NCBI GenBank assembly: GCA_017309015.1
Contig: JAEDAG010000001.1
Span: forward strand, 416,223-480,222
Direction of reading: 5' to 3'
Length of the DNA: 64,000 nt
From: Faecalicatena absiana
GTDB lineage: Bacteria > Bacillota > Bacilli > Lactobacillales > Lactobacillaceae
How positions within the stretch are numbered: the first letter of the stretch is position 1; the number at the start of each line of letters is the position of its first letter. Below the pieces are notes generated by a model. It worked only from the letters and a program-made list of their open reading frames with translations, did no database searches and was not told the origin of the DNA. A program made the translations under genes and the position numbers. Below are positions 62,430-64,000 of this stretch, one piece after another.

Positions 62430-63106
62430 CCCTCCTGGTCCGCCAGCAACCGATAGCCCAGCCCCCGCTCAGTCACCAGGTACTGGTCTAAGCCTAGCTG
62501 GTGGAGCTTGCCCCGCAGGCGCGACACATTCACGTTCAGGGTATTTTCGTTTAAATACTTTCCGCCTTGCCAGAGCAATTCCAGAATCTCTCGTTTAGAC
62601 ACAACCTGGCCTCTCTGCAAAAGCAGAATCTGGAGCATGGCCCCTTCAGTCGGGGTCAGCTGCACGACTCCGCCGCCCTTGGCCAATTCATTGGTCAGGC
62701 TGTTGAAGCTGGCCCCAGCCAAGGCCAGCGGCTGGCTTCTTTGGAGCTTGTTCCGGCGCAGGAGGGCCTGAATCTTGGCCAGCAAGACCGCTCCTGAGAA
62801 AGGCTTCATGATGTAATCGTCTGCCCCGGCGGAAACGGCATGCATCACGTTGGCATCAATATCCGCGGCCGAGATCACGATGATGGGCACCGGGCTCTTC
62901 TTTCTGACTTCTTGAATCCAGTAGAAGCCGTCAAAAGTTGGCAGCGTGATATCGCACAAGACCAAGTCCGGCTGGTTTTCAGTCACTTCCTCGGCAACCT
63001 TGGTCCAATCCTTGACCACGACTGGTTCATACTGCCACTTCTGTAAAGTCTGACTGACGTTGGCAATGATTTGCTGGTCATCTTCCACCAGCATGATTGT
63101 TTCCAT
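62426..63106 (-). CDS. BceR-type OmpR-family response regulator
   Basis: 226 residues. Receiver domain with the phosphorylated Asp in DLVLCDITLPTFDG (about residue 52) and Lys in YIMKPF; winged-helix DNA-binding domain with VNVSRLRGKLHQLG at the C-terminus. Overlaps the kinase gene by four bases. Confidence 0.93.
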   Translation of the reverse strand: METIMLVEDDQQIIANVSQTLQKWQYEPVVVKDWTKVAEEVTENQPDLVLCDITLPTFDGFYWIQEVRKKSPVPIIVISAADIDANVMHAVSAGADDYIMKPFSGAVLLAKIQALLRRNKLQRSQPLALAGASFNSLTNELAKGGGVVQLTPTEGAMLQILLLQRGQVVSKREILELLWQGGKYLNENTLNVNVSRLRGKLHQLGLDQYLVTERGLGYRLLADQEG

Positions 63107-63122
63107 AGCTCTTTAGCTCCTG

Positions 63123-63956
63123 TTACTGGCCGGCATATTGGGGCAAGACGAAGCGGTTGATCGCTTCCGCCACGCCGCCGTGCTGGTAGTCCCGCTCCGT
63201 AATGACATCGCAGTCAGCCTGCATTTCCGGGGTCGTATTGGCCATCCCCACGCCCAAGCCGGCGACCTTGATCATGGCGTCATCATTGAAGCTGTCTCCC
63301 AAAGCCATCGTCTCCTTGAGATCGATGCCAATTTCCGCGCACAGCGCCTTTAAGCCGCTGCCCTTGTTGACGCCGACGGGATTGAATTCCAAATAGCGGC
63401 TGGACGAGTAGCTGATTTCCGCCCGGCTTTCCAGGTCGCTCATTTCGCTTCTGATCTGCTTGAGATAGGCAAAATCCCGGTTCTCGTAAAGAATCTTCAC
63501 GAAGTTCTCGCCGCTGGCGCGCAAGCGGTCCAGGGTCTGGTCGGCAAGTTCGACAAAGTCCAAGCGGCCCTTGCAGAAATTCCGCTCTTCTTCATTCAAA
63601 TTATAGGCAAAAACCTTGTCTTCACTATAGATATGCATGCAGACATCATACTTTTGCCCACGCTCGTAGAGTTCCTCGATCAGGTCATAAGCCATCCCCG
63701 TAAACTTGATTAAGCGCGGGCCCTGATTCTCGTAAATTGCCCCGCCGTTGTAGCTGATGGTATATTGGCCGGCGGCTCCTTGAATGCCTAGTTCCGCAAG
63801 CGTGGCTTGAATTGAGCCAAAGCCGCGGCCCGTCGCGGGCACGAATTTGATTCCCAACTCTTGGCACTTGTGAATCGCGGCCAGATTCTCCGCGCTGATG
63901 TGGTGATCCGGGCCAAGAAGCGTCTCATCTAAGTCGCTGGCTATTAGTTTGTACAT
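63123..63956 (-). CDS. Cof-type HAD-IIB phosphatase
   Basis: 277 residues. HAD motifs DLDETLLGP near residue 8 (second Asp conserved), PATGRG near 40, and GDSFNDDAMIKVAGLGVGMA near 222. Such enzymes remove phosphate from sugar phosphates or nucleotides; substrate not known. It ends 16 bp before the response regulator and may be transcribed with it. Confidence 0.9.
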   Translation of the reverse strand: MYKLIASDLDETLLGPDHHISAENLAAIHKCQELGIKFVPATGRGFGSIQATLAELGIQGAAGQYTISYNGGAIYENQGPRLIKFTGMAYDLIEELYERGQKYDVCMHIYSEDKVFAYNLNEEERNFCKGRLDFVELADQTLDRLRASGENFVKILYENRDFAYLKQIRSEMSDLESRAEISYSSSRYLEFNPVGVNKGSGLKALCAEIGIDLKETMALGDSFNDDAMIKVAGLGVGMANTTPEMQADCDVITERDYQHGGVAEAINRFVLPQYAGQ

Positions 63957-64000
63957 TTCTGCTCCTCATTCTTGTTCTTGCTTTGGTGCTTCCTACTGCA

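Overview
The window looks like a chromosomal segment of a Lactobacillus, most probably Lactobacillus delbrueckii. The reasons are the GC-rich codon use in a low-GC-Firmicute gene order, a SLAP-domain surface protein, an ISL3-family element (the family was first described in this species), and IS3, IS4, IS30 and IS200/IS605 copies scattered among conserved housekeeping genes. The species call is inference.

Bases 1-41000 are mostly conserved core, nearly all on the minus strand. Read in that direction the blocks are metG-tatD-rnmV-rsmA, veg, purR, glmU, (SLAP protein), prs; then rpoE (delta), pyrG, murA, ppk2, rpmE2, murF, cshA, acpS, alr; then pth-mfd-rqcP-divIC-S1 protein-tilS-ftsH. These are the classic Bacillus/Lactobacillus neighbourhoods for translation quality control, cell-wall precursor synthesis and nucleotide metabolism. 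hpt is absent from its usual place between tilS and ftsH. Two RNA-level controls are readable: an M-box Mg2+ riboswitch with terminator before the Mg2+ P-type ATPase, and a CTP-sensing reiterative-transcription attenuator before pyrG. MurA has Asp where the catalytic Cys is usual. Three insertions interrupt this part: an IS200/IS605 element with a broken tnpA but intact tnpB, an IS3 copy inside a terminator stem, and an IS4-type copy between mgtA and its terminator.

Bases 41100-55100 are an accessory region bounded on one side by tRNA-Gly(CCC). It holds a second IS3 copy, a 0.85 kb structure of 21 units of 42 bp in two opposed arrays, a transcription unit of about 190 nt with a consensus promoter and strong terminator (a candidate structured RNA), an IS30 remnant, an ABC transporter operon whose ATPase gene is split by an IS4-type element, an ISL3 element, and a secreted cysteine-rich protein gene split in its signal peptide by another IS4-type copy. 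Next to that gene are small membrane proteins. A cluster of small duplicated genes (A-B1-B2-A') follows. Exact target-site duplications allow several ancestral genes to be rebuilt.

Bases 55200-64000 return to ordinary content. There is a nicotinate/nicotinamide salvage cluster with an NrtR-type regulator (nrtR, pncA, pncB), a DUF1294 membrane protein, a complete Bce-type peptide-sensing and detoxification module (response regulator, kinase, ATPase, permease) with a clear inverted-repeat operator, and a HAD phosphatase.
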